Shown: positions 54,627 to 64,000, numbered from the stretch's first letter. The stretch: 64,000 nucleotides of DNA from Cycloclasticus sp. (GCA_040743155.1 JBFLJU010000001.1:682001-746000); one strand, 5' to 3'. Numbers and translations: made by a program. Notes: generated from the sequence alone by a model not told the origin.

Positions 54627-55299
54627 TGCATCCTTTTTAAGTTGTTCGGGGCTGACCAAAACGTTTGGCGAAAAAGACCTGGTGGTGCCAGTATTGAAGG
54701 GCATTGATTTAACGTTAAATCAAGGTGACCGATTGGCTATTATGGGCACGTCTGGTTCAGGAAAAAGTACGCTCTTACATTTACTAGGCGGATTGGATCA
54801 ACCAACTTCCGGCTCTGTGATGATGAACGGGAAAAACATCAATGAGTTGAAGGAAGCAGAGCGTTCGCGATTAAGGAATAAAAGCTTAGGTTTTGTTTAT
54901 CAATTCCACCATTTGTTGGGTGAATTTAGTGCATTGGAAAACGTGGCGATGCCCTTGTTGATCGGTGGCGAGTCAGTTGAGTCGGCTAGAGAGCAAGCCT
55001 TTAACATGTTGCAACAAGTGGGTTTGGAAAAGAGAATAGAACACCGTTATGGTGAACTGTCCGGTGGCGAGAGGCAACGAGTTGCGATAGCAAGAGCCTT
55101 AGTTACCCGACCAAAATGTGTGCTGGCCGACGAGCCGACAGGCAACTTGGATAGAAAAACGGCAGAACAAATTTATGAATTAATGTTGGAGTTGAATCAA
55201 CGCTTAAATATTAGTTTATTGTTAGTGACGCACGATAGCGCTTTAGCTAACAAAATGGATAGGGTGTTAACGCTTGATGATGGTCTTTTGACGGGCTAA
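54619..55299 (+). CDS. lolD: Lipoprotein-releasing ABC transporter ATPase LolD
   Basis: The 226-residue ATPase has Walker A 'GTSGSGKS' (residues 43-50), the family signature 'LSGGERQR', Walker B '[12 protein letters not shown]' and the LolD-type '[12 protein letters not shown]' motif. It powers LolC/E. The 3' end overlaps the convergent DUF2062 gene by 33 bases. Confidence 0.96.
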   Translation: MNNASFLSCSGLTKTFGEKDLVVPVLKGIDLTLNQGDRLAIMGTSGSGKSTLLHLLGGLDQPTSGSVMMNGKNINELKEAERSRLRNKSLGFVYQFHHLLGEFSALENVAMPLLIGGESVESAREQAFNMLQQVGLEKRIEHRYGELSGGERQRVAIARALVTRPKCVLADEPTGNLDRKTAEQIYELMLELNQRLNISLLLVTHDSALANKMDRVLTLDDGLLTG

Positions 55300-55788
55300 C
55301 CATTTTCTAATAACGATCCACCTCCAAATGCCGCGAGCAAGTACATAGCCAAGGGTTGCTGCGGCCGAACCGAGAACAAGGCAACCTAATAAAAAGGGCT
55401 TCCAACTTGCGCCTAGGCTGTCGATAAGAGCGTCGACAGAAAATGCAAAGTCTCCTGCATTCAGAGGAATATTCATCAGTGTTGCACCAACCCAGTAGGC
55501 AGCATAAAACATAGGTGTCATAGTGAGAGGGTTGGTAATCCAAACGGTTGCGACTGCAACAGGTAAGTTAACGTGTAAAACAATAGCCGTTGCAGCAGCG
55601 ATGATCATTTGAGTCGGAAGGGGGATAAAGGCGATAAATAAGCCCACAGCAATGGCACCAGCAAAGGACCTGCGGTTTAAATGCCAAAGGTTTTGATTGT
55701 GTAATAGGGTGCCAAAAACTTTTAGATGTTTGTGTTCCTTGATTGTTTTACTGTCAGGGAAATACTTTTTAACGATTCTTCTTGGCAT
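55267..55788 (-). CDS. DUF2062 family membrane protein
   Basis: The 173-residue protein has the '[22 protein letters not shown]' segment, '[20 protein letters not shown]' and a last helix, all typical of DUF2062. Function is unknown. It converges with lolD and shares 33 bases of coding overlap with it. The genes on both sides are read in the plus direction. Confidence 0.85.
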   Translation of the reverse strand: MPRRIVKKYFPDSKTIKEHKHLKVFGTLLHNQNLWHLNRRSFAGAIAVGLFIAFIPLPTQMIIAAATAIVLHVNLPVAVATVWITNPLTMTPMFYAAYWVGATLMNIPLNAGDFAFSVDALIDSLGASWKPFLLGCLVLGSAAATLGYVLARGIWRWIVIRKWLARQKTIIKR

Positions 55789-55927
55789 GTAACTCGTATT
55801 AACGTTTTAATAAGGTACGGTTGCTGGACATAAATTTATACCCAAAGCGTGACACTCAGCAGTAATTGAGTATTTGTTGTTTTATGTAACATACTCCACA
55901 AGTGTAGCAGAGCATGGATGCGGCTAA

Positions 55928-58219
55928 ATGAATAATTTTCAACAAAAGGCGTTGTTGTTCTGCGTGGGCGTTGTATCCATTCAATTGTTACCAACACTAC
56001 CGCCAATTTATTATCTTATTTTTTTGGGAATACTTGCTTTAGCCTTTTATAAGTGGGCTAAGGGGTTAAGTCTTTGTGTGTTGGGTTTTGTGTGGGCGGC
56101 CTCTTATGCTGTGTCGATACAGCATAACCAATTACCGAGGATGTTAGAATCTCAGGAAATTCTTATCAGAGGCAAAGTCGTTGACTTGCCTGTGCAAGAG
56201 TCACATTCAATCAGGTTTTTATTTGATGTGGAGACGGTGGTTGCGCCTGCGGTTCAACACTCGTTTCCAAGTCGTATTCGGCTTAGCTGGTATGGTCGTG
56301 GTAAAGAGTTTAAGTCCGGTGAAAAGTGGCAGCTTTTAGTTAAATTAAAACGCCCTCATGGCTTGTTAAACCCACATGGGTTTGATTACGAAAAGTGGCT
56401 TTTCCAACAGAACATTGGGGCCACAGGCTATATACGAAAAAGTAGTGACAATCAGCGTTTAAGCCAAGCATCGTTATGGGATGTTGGGCGCTGGCGAGAG
56501 TCACTAAAGGGCTATTTAGAGTCGGCACTTGTAGGTAGTGAGTATATTGGTGTGATCAAGGCTTTGGTGTTGGGCGATCGAAGCGATATTAGCGCAGTTC
56601 AATGGGAGGTGTTTCGTAAAACAGGAACGTCGCACCTTATTGCGATTTCTGGCTTACATATTGGTTTGGTTAGTGCGCTAGTTTTTGCGGTTTTTCGTTA
56701 CTTAGGGCTTAGGTTGACGATTCTAAACCGAGGTGCAACACAGTATGCGATATTAGCAAGTTTGTTGGCGGCCGTGCTATATGCGGCGTTGGCTGGTTTT
56801 TCAATACCTACTCAGCGAGCATTGGTCATGTTAGTAGTGGTATTGGGCGGTGTCTATTGGCAGCGTCACTATAAACCATTCCATATTATTTTAGTAGCCC
56901 TGTTAGCCATATTGATGTTTGACCCTTTAGCGCCGATGTCGGTTGGTTTTTGGCTATCGTTTGGGGCGGTCGCGGTTATTTTGTATGGCGCTGTCGGTCG
57001 AATAAAGAAACAAAAACGGTTAAGGCAACTCGTCGATGTCCAATGCTGGGTTTCTGTGGGTCTTATGCCGATGGTGCTGTATTTCTTTCAGCAGGTGTCG
57101 TTGGTCGCCCCCTTGGCTAATATTTTAGCGGTGCCGTTTGTCAGTCTTGCTGTTGTTCCTTTGTTAATGATCGCGCTGCTACTAACGGTGTTGGATGAAA
57201 GCTTGGGTGTTCAAGTTCTTGAGCTAGTGAATGTTCTTGTCGCCCTTCTTTGGCAGTTTTTAGAGGCAACAGCTGAAGTAGAATTTTCTGCTTTAGCATT
57301 ATCAAATGTTTCATTATTGGCCTGTTTAATAGCCATGGCGGGGGTTGCATTACTGCTGTTACCAAAGGGGTTGCTACCGAAGCCAGTGGCTTGTCTGCTT
57401 TTTTTACCACTGTTGTTCCCCGTCAGAAATGAGGGGCTAGGACATGCCGAGTTTAAATTAGTATTGTTGGATGTTGGGCAAGGTTTATCTGCTGTTATTC
57501 ATACGGCCGAGCACACGCTGGTATTTGATACGGGCGCTAAATACAGTGATAAAAGTGACCTAGCAACGACGGTTATTATCCCTTATTTACAAGGCGAGGG
57601 CATTCAGCAGGTGGATACGCTGGTTATCAGTCACGGTGATAATGATCATGCTGGTGGTGCAAAAACATTGTTAAGTAAGATGCCGGTGAAGAGTCTATTG
57701 ACGAGTGTTCCACCACTTTTTTCTGAATATCAGCCGATACGCTGCGAGGAGGGCAGTAGTTGGACTTTAGAGGGTGTTAGCTTCGAGTTTTTGAGCCCAA
57801 GCCGTTATAGCTTATTTGAAGGCAATAACGCATCGTGCGTGTTAAAGGTAAGTTCAGTGAATGGTAGCGTTTTATTGACCGGCGATATTGAAAAAAATAC
57901 TGAACAATCTTTGAGTCAATATAAACCGGATCAGCTTAAATCAGATGTATTGATAGCCCCACATCATGGGAGCTCAACATCGTCTACGAAAGAGTTTATT
58001 CGAGATGTAAACCCAGATTATGTGTTGTTTCCAGTGGGCTATAAAAATCGTTTTGGATTTCCGAAAGAAAAGGTTGTCGATCGCTATAAAAAACAAGGTA
58101 TTAATAGTTTTGATACGGCTCGTCATGGTGCAATAACAGTCCGCTTTTCTGGCGATTCATTTGCTGACCTTAAAAGCCTTCGAGAGGAGTCTTCTCAGTT
58201 TTGGAATTGGCGACCATAA
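55928..58219 (+). CDS. comEC: DNA internalisation protein ComEC/Rec2
   Basis: The 763-residue protein has N-terminal helices with an OB-like domain, the competence domain ('LGDRSDISAVQWEVFRKTGTSHLIAISGLHIGLVSA' region) with many helices, and a C-terminal metallo-beta-lactamase domain with 'ISHGDNDHAGG' and 'APHHGSSTSS'. It forms the inner-membrane channel for single-stranded DNA in transformation. Length is typical (about 750). It leads the exbB-exbD-lpxK block in the plus direction. Confidence 0.95.
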   Translation: MNNFQQKALLFCVGVVSIQLLPTLPPIYYLIFLGILALAFYKWAKGLSLCVLGFVWAASYAVSIQHNQLPRMLESQEILIRGKVVDLPVQESHSIRFLFDVETVVAPAVQHSFPSRIRLSWYGRGKEFKSGEKWQLLVKLKRPHGLLNPHGFDYEKWLFQQNIGATGYIRKSSDNQRLSQASLWDVGRWRESLKGYLESALVGSEYIGVIKALVLGDRSDISAVQWEVFRKTGTSHLIAISGLHIGLVSALVFAVFRYLGLRLTILNRGATQYAILASLLAAVLYAALAGFSIPTQRALVMLVVVLGGVYWQRHYKPFHIILVALLAILMFDPLAPMSVGFWLSFGAVAVILYGAVGRIKKQKRLRQLVDVQCWVSVGLMPMVLYFFQQVSLVAPLANILAVPFVSLAVVPLLMIALLLTVLDESLGVQVLELVNVLVALLWQFLEATAEVEFSALALSNVSLLACLIAMAGVALLLLPKGLLPKPVACLLFLPLLFPVRNEGLGHAEFKLVLLDVGQGLSAVIHTAEHTLVFDTGAKYSDKSDLATTVIIPYLQGEGIQQVDTLVISHGDNDHAGGAKTLLSKMPVKSLLTSVPPLFSEYQPIRCEEGSSWTLEGVSFEFLSPSRYSLFEGNNASCVLKVSSVNGSVLLTGDIEKNTEQSLSQYKPDQLKSDVLIAPHHGSSTSSTKEFIRDVNPDYVLFPVGYKNRFGFPKEKVVDRYKKQGINSFDTARHGAITVRFSGDSFADLKSLREESSQFWNWRP

Positions 58220-58308
58220 ATATGATTTTAACGGTGTGCAGAGGTGCTTAGCGCCTAAAAATAAAGTAATATGGGCGTTGTATTTAATTATTTGAAGCAG
58301 AGGGTGTT

Positions 58309-58917
58309 GTGCTGGAAATCTTAATATCAGGTGGTTGGTTGATGGTGCCTATTATCGCGTGCTCAGTTATTTCGTTGGCGATTATAGGAGAGCGATTTTG
58401 GTCGTTAAATAGTGAAAAAATCATCCCTAGTGATTTAGTTGCCTCAGTATGGAAATTACATAAAGCGGATCAATTAGGTAGGGGCAAAGTGCAAAGCCTA
58501 TCGATTAGCTCACCACTTGGGCGTATTCTTGCTGCCGGTATTGTGAATCAATCTCATGGTCGTGAGATTATGAAAGAGAGCATTGAAGAAGTGGGGCGTC
58601 AGGTTGCGCATGAACTCGAAAAGTATTTGAATTCTTTGGGTACAATTGCTTCGATAACGCCTTTGTTGGGTTTGCTCGGTACGGTCATCGGCATGATCAC
58701 GGTGTTCGCTTCGATAATGGAGCATGGTGTAGGCGACCCTAGCGTGTTGGCTGGCGGCATCTCGCAAGCGCTGATAACAACGGCGTCAGGTATGTCTGTC
58801 GCGATTCCATCACTGATGTTCTATCGATATTTTAGAGGCAAGGTTGACGAGCTGGTGATAAGAATGGAAAGTGAGGCGCTTAAATTGGTTGAAATGATGC
58901 ATGGAGAGCGTGAGTAA
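58309..58917 (+). CDS. exbB: ExbB/TolQ/MotA family proton channel protein
   Basis: The 202-residue protein begins with GTG at 58309 and has three helices, with 'ITPLLGLLGTVIGMITVF' and 'GISQALITTASGMSVAIPSLMFYRYF' as family hallmarks. With ExbD it powers TonB or a related trans-envelope process from the proton gradient. It follows comEC and precedes exbD by 5 bases. No tonB gene is in the window. Confidence 0.92.
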   Translation: MLEILISGGWLMVPIIACSVISLAIIGERFWSLNSEKIIPSDLVASVWKLHKADQLGRGKVQSLSISSPLGRILAAGIVNQSHGREIMKESIEEVGRQVAHELEKYLNSLGTIASITPLLGLLGTVIGMITVFASIMEHGVGDPSVLAGGISQALITTASGMSVAIPSLMFYRYFRGKVDELVIRMESEALKLVEMMHGERE

Positions 58918-58922
58918 TCTCG

Positions 58923-59342
58923 ATGAATTTCAAACGTAAAAACAATGAAGAATTCGACTTGAATCTAACACCGTTAATTGACGTGGTTTTTTTGCTGCTA
59001 ATTTTCTTCATGGTCACGACAACGTTTGATCGCGAAACGCAATTAAAAATAGAGTTGCCGCAAGCGTCAGGTGAACATAAAAAAGCAGAAAAGTCGTTAG
59101 AGGTCAGTATTGATTCAAAAAGTCGATTTTTTATCAATCAAAAAGAAGTGGTTAACTCTGGATTAGAAACAATCAAAAAAGCGTTGAAACAAGCTGCAGG
59201 AGATCAAAAAAGCCCGCCTTTATTGATTAGTGCAGACGGCCAAGCGACGCACCAATCAGTGATCACAGTGTTGGATGCTGCTGGGCAATTAGGTTTTGTT
59301 AATATTACCTTCGCGGCGAATCAGCCGAAGACTGAAAAATAA
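58923..59342 (+). CDS. exbD: ExbD/TolR family protein
   Basis: The 139-residue protein has a short cytoplasmic start ('NEEFDLNLTPLIDVVFLLLIFFM') including the membrane aspartate of the proton path and a periplasmic domain. It pairs with ExbB. It is followed by lpxK; the gene order exbB-exbD-lpxK-ycaR-kdsB is common in Gammaproteobacteria, but msbA, often between exbD and lpxK, is missing here. Confidence 0.94.
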   Translation: MNFKRKNNEEFDLNLTPLIDVVFLLLIFFMVTTTFDRETQLKIELPQASGEHKKAEKSLEVSIDSKSRFFINQKEVVNSGLETIKKALKQAAGDQKSPPLLISADGQATHQSVITVLDAAGQLGFVNITFAANQPKTEK

Positions 59343-59360
59343 GGCAGCGCCGACAGTTTA

Positions 59361-60359
59361 ATGAGTCAAAAAATGAGCCGATTTTTCGATAGCATGTGGT
59401 ATGGGCAGCGCCCAGTGGCCTTGCTATTTGCTCCCTTATCTTGGGTGTTTGGGCGTATTGTTTGGTTACGCTCGTTTATGTTTAAAAAAGGTTGGCTTGC
59501 TTCTACACGATTAAATGTCCCGGTCATCATTGTTGGAAATATTACAGTGGGAGGGACAGGCAAAACCCCCGTTGTTATTTGGGTGGCTGAGCTTCTTAAA
59601 TCGGCAGGTTATACCCCTGGGGTTATTAGTCGTGGTTACGGTGGCATTGCTTCAAGCTGGCCGCAACAGGTTCGAAAAGACAGTGATTCAAGAGTTGTGG
59701 GTGATGAGGCCAAAATTTTAGCGCGGCGAACAGGCTGCCCTGTTGCGGTTGGGCCTATTCGTGCTGACAGCGCGCAAGCATTGATTGATCACCACGATTG
59801 TGATGTTATTATTTCGGATGATGGCCTTCAACATTACGCGTTACAACGTGATATTGAAATTGCGCTAGTGGACGGAGAGCGCCGCTCTGGTAATGGTTAT
59901 TTGCTGCCAGCAGGGCCATTGCGTGAACCCGTTGAAAGGTTGAAAGGCGTTGATTTTATTATTTGTAATGGTTTGGCAAATGCCAATGAATACCCACTGA
60001 AAGTTGAAGGTAACGAGGCGATTAAGTTGCTGGATGAGTCACAGCGGTGTGGGTTAGAAAGTTTTAGCGCGACGCCTTGCCATGCGGTTGCAGGTTTAGG
60101 GAATCCCGCTCGTTTTTTTTCACATTTAAAGAAATTTAATATTTCTTTTAAATCACATATTTTCCCTGATCACTTTAAGTATGCCGAGAAGGATATAAAT
60201 TTCAATGACGATAATCCAGTGTTGATGACCGAAAAAGACGCCGTTAAGTGTACGTTTATGGCGAACGAAAAGCATTGGTACGTGCCCATTAAGGCGAAAA
60301 TGACAGAAAAATTTGGACTAACATTATTATCAATGATGAAAGAGAAAATAAATGGATAA
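59361..60359 (+). CDS. lpxK: Tetraacyldisaccharide 4'-kinase
   Basis: The 332-residue kinase shows the Walker A motif in 'GNITVGGTGKTPVV', 'SRGYGG', 'GDEAKILARRTGCPVAVG' and 'ISDDGLQHYALQRDIEI'. It adds the 4'-phosphate of lipid A at the inner membrane. Its stop overlaps the next gene by 8 bases. Confidence 0.95.
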   Translation: MSQKMSRFFDSMWYGQRPVALLFAPLSWVFGRIVWLRSFMFKKGWLASTRLNVPVIIVGNITVGGTGKTPVVIWVAELLKSAGYTPGVISRGYGGIASSWPQQVRKDSDSRVVGDEAKILARRTGCPVAVGPIRADSAQALIDHHDCDVIISDDGLQHYALQRDIEIALVDGERRSGNGYLLPAGPLREPVERLKGVDFIICNGLANANEYPLKVEGNEAIKLLDESQRCGLESFSATPCHAVAGLGNPARFFSHLKKFNISFKSHIFPDHFKYAEKDINFNDDNPVLMTEKDAVKCTFMANEKHWYVPIKAKMTEKFGLTLLSMMKEKING

Positions 60360-60540
60360 GAAACTACTAGATATACTGGCTTGCCCTTCTTGCAAGTCTG
60401 GACTGAAATATTTAAAAGAAGAGCAAGAATTGGTGTGCGTACCTTGCCGGCTTGCTTATGCAGTTCGAGATGATATTCCGATCATGCTAATCGATGAGGC
60501 AAGACAGTTGACTGCTGACGAGGCTGAAGAGCTGCGGTAA
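60352..60540 (+). CDS. Trm112/YcaR family zinc-ribbon protein
   Basis: The 62-residue protein has two Cys pairs, 'LACPSCKSGL' and 'CVPCRLAYAV', and 'DDIPIMLIDEAR', the YcaR pattern. It lies between lpxK and kdsB as in E. coli. Trm112 homologues help methyltransferases in other organisms; the bacterial role is open. Confidence 0.92.
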   Translation: MDKKLLDILACPSCKSGLKYLKEEQELVCVPCRLAYAVRDDIPIMLIDEARQLTADEAEELR

Positions 60541-60544
60541 AAGT

Positions 60545-61303
60545 ATGGCTAATACATTTAAAGTTGTTATTCCTGCGCGCTATGCATCATCTAGGTTGCC
60601 AGGTAAACCACTGCTTAAAATTGCGGGTAAAGAGATGATCTTGCATGTGTGCGCAAAGGCCGCGAAAGCAGGCGCACAGGAAGTCGTTGTGGCAACCGAT
60701 GATGAGCGAATTCTTGACTGTGTAAAGCAGGCTGGTTTTAATGCGGTGATGACGTTGGAGTCGCATACCAGCGGTACCGAGCGTCTGACCGAAGTGGCTA
60801 ATAAGTTAGTATGGGAAGACGATACCGTCATTGTTAATTGCCAAGGCGATGAGCCATTGATCCCACCGGAACTGATTAAAAGAGCGGCTACTGCATTAAT
60901 GGGGCAGGAAGCTGCGCAAGTCGCGAGTTTGTGCGCGCCGATTGATGATCTAGGCGAGGTGCTTAATCCAAATGCCGTTAAAGTTGTTCGGGATGCGCAA
61001 GATTACGCGCTTTATTTTAGTCGTGCTCCGATTCCTTGGGATCGAGAGGCTTTCCCAGTAAACCCATCGAATCATCAAGCAAGCCATTTCAGGCACATTG
61101 GTATCTACAGTTATACCGCCGGTTTCTTGCGCCGCTACATCACTTGGCCGACTAGCCAACTTGAGGTAATAGAATCGTTGGAGCAACTTCGCATTTTAGC
61201 TATGGGTGAAAAGATCTACGTACCATCTGTCGACCAAGTTCCAGAGGCGGGAGTAGACACTCAAGATGACTTGGATCGTGTTAATAAGGTTTTAAGTCAA
61301 TGA
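60545..61303 (+). CDS. kdsB: 3-deoxy-manno-octulosonate cytidylyltransferase
   Basis: The 252-residue enzyme starts 'FKVVIPARYASSRLPGKPL' and has 'VVATDDERI', 'MTLESHTSGTERL', 'VNCQGDEPLIPP' and 'YFSRAPIPW'. It makes CMP-Kdo for LPS core synthesis. It overlaps the phosphatase gene by 4 bases (ATGA). Confidence 0.96.
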   Translation: MANTFKVVIPARYASSRLPGKPLLKIAGKEMILHVCAKAAKAGAQEVVVATDDERILDCVKQAGFNAVMTLESHTSGTERLTEVANKLVWEDDTVIVNCQGDEPLIPPELIKRAATALMGQEAAQVASLCAPIDDLGEVLNPNAVKVVRDAQDYALYFSRAPIPWDREAFPVNPSNHQASHFRHIGIYSYTAGFLRRYITWPTSQLEVIESLEQLRILAMGEKIYVPSVDQVPEAGVDTQDDLDRVNKVLSQ

Positions 61304-61776
61304 TCAAGGTGTTATTTATCTGCATGGGTAATATCTGTAGATCACCAACGGCACACGGCATTTTCCGCCAGATGCTGGCTGCTAAAGGTTTGCAAGACCT
61401 TATAGAGGTTGATTCTGCGGGTACGCATGCTTATCACGTTGGAAAAAAGCCGGATCAACGCTCTATGCAGATGGCGACATTACGAGGGGTTGATTTAAGT
61501 GACTTAAGGGCTCGCCAGCTTGATGATTACGATTTTGAAGAGTTTGATTATTTATTAGTAGCGGATGAAGATAACTATTACTTAACCAGAGAAGCCTGTC
61601 CCTTAGAGTACCGACATAAAATTAAGTATATGTTGGACTTTGCAACGCGTAGTACGATCAAAGAAGTACCTGACCCGTATTTTGGGCAAGGTAATGGGTT
61701 TGAGCGAGTATTCGACCTTTTAGAAGATGCCTGCGAAGGCTTGTTAATTGAGTTAGAGAAAAAATTAAGCAGTTAG
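61300..61776 (+). CDS. Low-molecular-weight protein-tyrosine phosphatase
   Basis: The 158-residue enzyme has the P-loop C8-MGNIC-R14-S ('FICMGNICRSPTAHG') and the general-acid loop 'VPDPYFG'. It hydrolyses phosphotyrosine; the physiological substrate is unknown. It is coupled to kdsB by an ATGA overlap and shares four bases with the convergent YpjD-like gene. Confidence 0.93.
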   Translation: MIKVLFICMGNICRSPTAHGIFRQMLAAKGLQDLIEVDSAGTHAYHVGKKPDQRSMQMATLRGVDLSDLRARQLDDYDFEEFDYLLVADEDNYYLTREACPLEYRHKIKYMLDFATRSTIKEVPDPYFGQGNGFERVFDLLEDACEGLLIELEKKLSS

Positions 61777-62603
61777 TTTTGATTAAGTACTAGCTGTAAA
61801 ACAAACTTACTGCCGAAATAAGCGAGCATTAACGCAAGGTAACCGCCATACGTCCATTTCACCGCTTTTTGTCCGCGCCAGCCTAAGAAGTGTCTTCCCC
61901 ACAGTAGAGTCGCAAATAAAATCCAAGCCATCATAGATAGGACGGTTTTATGTGCAATGTGTTGAGCGAAAACATCATCAAGAAAAATAAAGCCGGTTGC
62001 AAGAGCAAAAGTTAATAGGAAAAGACCTAAGGACAATACACGAAACAGTAAGGCTTCCATTAACTGAAGCGGTGGCAAGAAATTTATGAGGCGGCTTGGG
62101 TGTCGGTTATGTAGTTGCTTTTCTTGAAAGGACAGGAATATGGCTTGAAACGCAGCAACGGTTAATAAGCAGTACGACAAGATAGATAGAATAATATGAG
62201 TCTGCAAGGCACCATCAAATGCGACTGAAGTGGCAACAGGTGCAGAATTATTAATATTAAGCAAAACAGCTATTGCGGATAAAGGAAATACAATAATAGC
62301 AAGAGTTTCAATGGGTTGCTTAAAAGCGCTGGCAATAAACAGTACGCTAATAACGAGAAAGACTAAAGACAGCATGCTGAAGAAATCATTAGCAATAATC
62401 TGGTTGACGTTATAGCTATGAGTGACAAGTAGTGCATGCGTGACGATGGCTGCCATTGCGCTTAACAGTACGAATTGACGAGGATTGTTGATTTTCTCAC
62501 CTTTGTTGATATGTATCGCAACAAGGGATGCGCCAATGATGTACATGAGCGCGCTAACAATAGTTAGGCCATTAAATATAGTAAGGGAAAGAAGCATGAG
62601 CAT
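61773..62603 (-). CDS. CcsA/YpjD-type membrane protein (cytochrome c assembly family)
   Basis: The 276-residue protein has about eight helices and the 'CcsA'-type C-terminus 'AHKTVLSMMAWILFATLLWGRHFLGWRGQKAVKW'-like pattern. The WWD heme-handling motif of true CcsA/CcmC is not seen. The order ypjD-divergent-ffh is standard in Gammaproteobacteria. A role near cytochrome maturation is assumed by family only. Confidence 0.87.
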   Translation of the reverse strand: MLMLLSLTIFNGLTIVSALMYIIGASLVAIHINKGEKINNPRQFVLLSAMAAIVTHALLVTHSYNVNQIIANDFFSMLSLVFLVISVLFIASAFKQPIETLAIIVFPLSAIAVLLNINNSAPVATSVAFDGALQTHIILSILSYCLLTVAAFQAIFLSFQEKQLHNRHPSRLINFLPPLQLMEALLFRVLSLGLFLLTFALATGFIFLDDVFAQHIAHKTVLSMMAWILFATLLWGRHFLGWRGQKAVKWTYGGYLALMLAYFGSKFVLQLVLNQN

Positions 62604-62742
62604 AGTGTGTCATAAAGCGCTGTGCGGTAGAAGTGCTGGGTTTTAAAATTGTTTACTTATGCTGCCTTTAAACTATAAAAATCAACTGCATCAGCTGGAA
62701 AGACGTGCGAAAATACGACAGATAACTTTTTAGGATATAACT

Positions 62743-64000
62743 ATGTTTAACAACTTAACAGACCGTTTAAGCGCTACCTTTAAAAACATTAGAGGGCAAG
62801 GGCGATTAACAGAAGACAATATTAAAGAGACCATGCGTGAAGTTAGAATGGCCTTGTTGGAAGCAGATGTTGCGCTTTCTGTTGTCAAAGCGTTTACCGA
62901 GGTTGTTAAAGAGCGTGCGCTAGGCCAGGAAGTGATGCAAAGCCTTTCACCAGGTCAAGCGATGCTCAAAATAGTTAATGACGAACTCGTTAAAACGATG
63001 GGTGAGGCAAATGAGTCCTTAGACCTATCTGCTGCGCCGCCAGTTGTTATTCTTATGGCCGGCTTACAGGGTTCTGGTAAGACAACAACAGTAGCCAAGC
63101 TGTCGCGGTTACTCATTGAGCGCCATAAAAAGTCTGTGATGGTGGTGAGTGCCGACGTGTACCGTCCAGCAGCGATAGATCAGCTGCAAACATTAGCAAC
63201 TGAAGTGGGTGCTAACTTCTTCCCAAGTAGCGTAGAACAAAAGCCGGTTGATATTGTAAAAAACGCGATAGCTGAAGCGAGCAAGCAATTTAGTGATGTG
63301 TTAATTGTTGATACAGCGGGTCGTTTACATGTTGACGATGCGATGATGGATGAAATCCGTCAAGTTCATAAGGTTGCTAATCCAGCTGAAACCTTATTTG
63401 TTGTTGATAGTATGACTGGGCAGGATGCGGCTAATACGGCGAAAGCGTTTAACGATGTGTTGCAACTGACGGGTATTGTTCTAACGAAAACAGACGGTGA
63501 TGCACGAGGTGGTGCGGCTTTATCAATACGCCAAATCACTGGTAAACCGATTAAGTTTTTAGGTGTTGGTGAAAAAACAGATGCGTTAGAGCCGTTTCAC
63601 CCAGACCGCGTTGCGTCGCGATTGTTGGGTATGGGGGACGCGTTAAGCTTAGTTGAAGAAATTGAGCGTAAAGTTGACAAAGAAAAAGCCGAAAAGTTAG
63701 CTAAAAAAATCCAAAAAGGAAAAGGGTTTGACTTAGATGACTACAGGGATCAATTAGCTCAAATGATGGATATGGGCGGTATGAGTGCGATGATGGATAA
63801 AATTCCTGGCATGTCGAATGTTCCGCAAAACGTTAAAAGCCAAGTAAATGATAAAGACTTCACTAGGCAAATTGCATTGATTAACTCAATGACAAAAAAG
63901 GAAAAAATATTCCCTAATTTAATTAACGGTTCAAGAAGAAAGCGTATTGCTGCTGGTGCAGGCTTGCAAGTTCAAGACGTCAATAAGTTGATGAAGCAAT
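62743..64000 (+). CDS. ffh: Signal recognition particle protein Ffh, 3' part missing
   Basis: The frame opens at the ATG at 62743 (TAGGAT seven bases upstream) and is open to the window end, about 419 codons. It contains the N domain, the GTPase domain with 'GLQGSGKTTTVAKL', 'DTAGRLHVDD' and 'TKTDGDARGGAAL', and most of the methionine-rich M domain. It binds 4.5S RNA and targets proteins to the membrane. The last residues lie beyond the window. Confidence 0.97.
   Translation, partial: MFNNLTDRLSATFKNIRGQGRLTEDNIKETMREVRMALLEADVALSVVKAFTEVVKERALGQEVMQSLSPGQAMLKIVNDELVKTMGEANESLDLSAAPPVVILMAGLQGSGKTTTVAKLSRLLIERHKKSVMVVSADVYRPAAIDQLQTLATEVGANFFPSSVEQKPVDIVKNAIAEASKQFSDVLIVDTAGRLHVDDAMMDEIRQVHKVANPAETLFVVDSMTGQDAANTAKAFNDVLQLTGIVLTKTDGDARGGAALSIRQITGKPIKFLGVGEKTDALEPFHPDRVASRLLGMGDALSLVEEIERKVDKEKAEKLAKKIQKGKGFDLDDYRDQLAQMMDMGGMSAMMDKIPGMSNVPQNVKSQVNDKDFTRQIALINSMTKKEKIFPNLINGSRRKRIAAGAGLQVQDVNKLMKQ

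Overview
The window looks like chromosomal DNA of an aerobic, Gram-negative, respiring gammaproteobacterium. It carries LpxK/KdsB (LPS synthesis), LolC/D (lipoprotein export), TonB receptors and CsiV, with a gammaproteobacterial gene order (comEC-exbBD-lpxK-ycaR-kdsB-ptp; ypjD divergent from ffh). It is moderately AT-rich. Gene content would fit marine Thiotrichales/Piscirickettsiaceae-type bacteria such as Cycloclasticus or Methylophaga, but this is an inference without database comparison. I see no IS element, phage gene, CRISPR array, tRNA or rRNA.

Layout. 1-4 kb: two c-di-GMP signalling genes, a CHASE-PAS-GGDEF-EAL protein cut by the left edge and a small diguanylate cyclase. 4.1-13.6 kb: a complete cbb3 oxidase locus (ccoNOQP, a small unknown membrane gene, ccoG, ccoH on the minus strand; the FNR/Anr-type regulator upstream; ccoI-ccoS divergent; a SafE-like membrane protein convergent). 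13.7-19.5 kb: sufT, a YihY-family gene, glnS, a degenerate HD-GYP gene and nnrU. 19.8-31.3 kb: nitrate assimilation. The transporter nasA plus a PP2C/Ser-Thr kinase fusion run left; nirB, nirD, a phzF-like gene, a NarB-type nitrate reductase and a fused DmsB-DmsC-like subunit run right. The shared intergenic region has two sigma54-type promoters facing outwards and a close match to the NtrC consensus. 31.5-41.4 kb: an unknown membrane gene, then a minus-strand set of three paralogous TonB-dependent receptors, a periplasmic ABC_sub_bind-type protein and a BarA-like hybrid histidine kinase. 41.5-52.1 kb: cysM (with a possible 14-codon upstream ORF), rlmD, an L,D-transpeptidase, a FliL-like gene, nagZ-hpt-mtiP, a DUF3581 gene, csiV and mfd. 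52.2-64 kb: rhodanese, a small periplasmic protein, lolC-lolD, DUF2062, comEC, exbB-exbD, lpxK, ycaR, kdsB, an LMW phosphatase, a CcsA/YpjD-type protein and the start of ffh.

How the genes work together. The FNR homologue keeps all four cluster cysteines and probably switches on the cbb3 oxidase at low oxygen through a box upstream of ccoN. Nitrate would enter through NasA, be reduced in the cytoplasm by the NarB-type enzyme (no Tat signal) and then to ammonium by NirBD. The unusual point is that the expected soluble ferredoxin or flavoprotein donor is replaced by a four-cluster ferredoxin fused to a multi-pass membrane anchor, suggesting a quinol-fed assimilatory nitrate reductase. The receptor/binding-protein/hybrid-kinase cluster has no transporter permease or ATPase and reads best as a ligand-sensing system with unknown signal. 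These two are the best candidates for under-described biology here.
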